From: Desulfosporosinus sp.
GTDB lineage: Bacteria; Bacillota; Desulfitobacteriia; Desulfitobacteriales; Desulfitobacteriaceae
NCBI GenBank assembly: GCA_016278585.1
Contig: JADQBO010000450.1
Coordinates: forward strand, 1-6,928
Length of the DNA: 6,928 bases
Reading direction: 5' to 3'
Shown here piece after piece: positions 6,309 through 6,928 of the stretch (the first letter of the stretch is position 1; each line of letters begins with the position of its first letter). The position numbers were made by a program, and so were the translations under genes. Below the pieces are notes generated by a model. The model saw only the letters and a program-made list of their open reading frames with translations, searched no databases and was not told the origin of the DNA.

Positions 6309-6928
6309 GCTTTTCTCCCTCCATAACTTTACGTTCATTAGAAGAAAGGAAAACTGCTAGCCTTTGATTAATCGACAGTACGGGCTCGCCAGCTTGAATC
6401 GCTAAGAGACCTTCTGCCATCATCATCTTAACCTGGGTCTCTTTTTTAGATTTTTGTTTCAATTTATTGGCCATGGGATGCCACAAGACATAACCAGTGA
6501 AAATACCCAGTAAGGTTGCCACGAAAGCGGCAGAAATCAAATGTCCTAAGGCTTCTATCTCATTAAGATTACCCAAGGCAGCAATCAAGCCCACGACTGC
6601 CCCTAATACACCTAAGGTTGGTGCATAAGTACCTGCCTGAGTAAAGATAAGCGCACCCAGTCTATGACGTTCTTCCATCGCTGAAATATTTTCCATAAGT
6701 ACGTCACGAATAAATTCCGGGTCATTCCCGTCAATGACCATACGCATTCCATTTCTCAGGAATTCATCTTCGATCTCCTCCGCCTTACTTTCAAGTGAAA
6801 GCAATCCTTCCCGACGACTAACCGTTGCCCAATCACCAATCTGATTTATCAACTCACTTTTAGAGACTAATGTTTGAGAAGTAAACATAATCTTAAAGAG
6901 CTTTGGTACTGTCTTTAGGTCTTCCATT
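6295..6928 (-). CDS. motA: Flagellar stator protein MotA (C-terminal part, 5' end cut by window edge)
   Basis: MotA is the multi-spanning stator subunit that pushes on the rotor protein FliG as ions flow through the MotA-MotB channel. About 210 residues are present. The usual length of about 260-270 and the family N-terminus imply that some 50-60 residues with the first membrane helices lie beyond the edge; the ATG at 6927 is an internal methionine. Counting from it, the cytoplasmic loop has SRREGLLSLE (37-46), where Arg38 and Glu46 correspond by my alignment to E. coli Arg90 and Glu98, which contact FliG. Two membrane segments follow at about 89-118, with TYAPTLGVLGAVVGLIAAL and the conserved proline of the channel, and at about 127-150 (GYVLWHPMANKL). 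A charged C-terminal tail closes the protein. The end overlaps motB by 14 bases and carries its ribosome site. Confidence 0.94.
   Translation of the reverse strand, partial: MEDLKTVPKLFKIMFTSQTLVSKSELINQIGDWATVSRREGLLSLESKAEEIEDEFLRNGMRMVIDGNDPEFIRDVLMENISAMEERHRLGALIFTQAGTYAPTLGVLGAVVGLIAALGNLNEIEALGHLISAAFVATLLGIFTGYVLWHPMANKLKQKSKKETQVKMMMAEGLLAIQAGEPVLSINQRLAVFLSSNERKVMEGEKLEKT
6315..6322 (-). promoter_or_regulatory. Ribosome binding site for motB inside motA
   Basis: GGAGGGAG lies within the last codons of motA, 6 bases before TTG at 6308. It decides the motB start in favour of this TTG over the upstream ATG at 6338, whose upstream bases (TTTTCCTTTCTTCTA) are pyrimidine-rich and cannot pair with the 16S tail. 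The arrangement suggests that ribosomes finishing motA restart on motB. Confidence 0.8.

Overview
The window reads as chromosomal DNA of a Gram-positive, flagellated, low- to mid-GC bacterium. I favour a Clostridia/Peptococcaceae-type Firmicute, perhaps near Desulfosporosinus or Desulfitobacterium, but genus is a guess. The support is strong AGGAGG-type ribosome binding sites, a lipobox-anchored PstS, and a MotB N-terminus of the Bacillus/Clostridium type. No mobile element, tRNA, rRNA or CRISPR array is visible, and no stretch longer than about 175 bases lacks a gene.

Left part (1-2308, minus strand): the start of a high-affinity phosphate ABC transporter operon in the order pstS, pstC, pstA. 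PstS is the lipoprotein that captures phosphate outside the membrane. PstC and PstA are the two permease subunits. pstC and pstA overlap by 4 bases, and pstA leaves the window at base 1; the ATPase gene pstB is expected beyond the edge. The roughly 170-base region upstream of pstS carries two short palindromes, a candidate promoter and a weak pair of PhoP-like half-sites.

Middle (2483-3161, plus strand): a divergent single gene for a very acidic 212-residue protein with an N-terminal four-cysteine, zinc-ribbon-like segment. Its function is unknown. It is followed by a near-perfect 18-bp hairpin that can end transcription from both sides, separating it from the convergent ygiQ-type gene.

Right part (3269-6928, minus strand): motA, motB and a YgiQ-family radical SAM gene point the same way. 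MotA and MotB form the flagellar stator that couples ion flow to rotation. They are translationally coupled: motB most likely begins at a TTG inside the end of motA. The motA 5' end is cut by the window edge. The YgiQ-type protein keeps the CxxxCxxC iron-sulfur motif, a second four-cysteine group and a long basic tail.

Most of the window is conventional housekeeping, transport and motility content. I do not see a clear new multi-gene system. The least explained item is the acidic zinc-ribbon-like protein opposite pstS.
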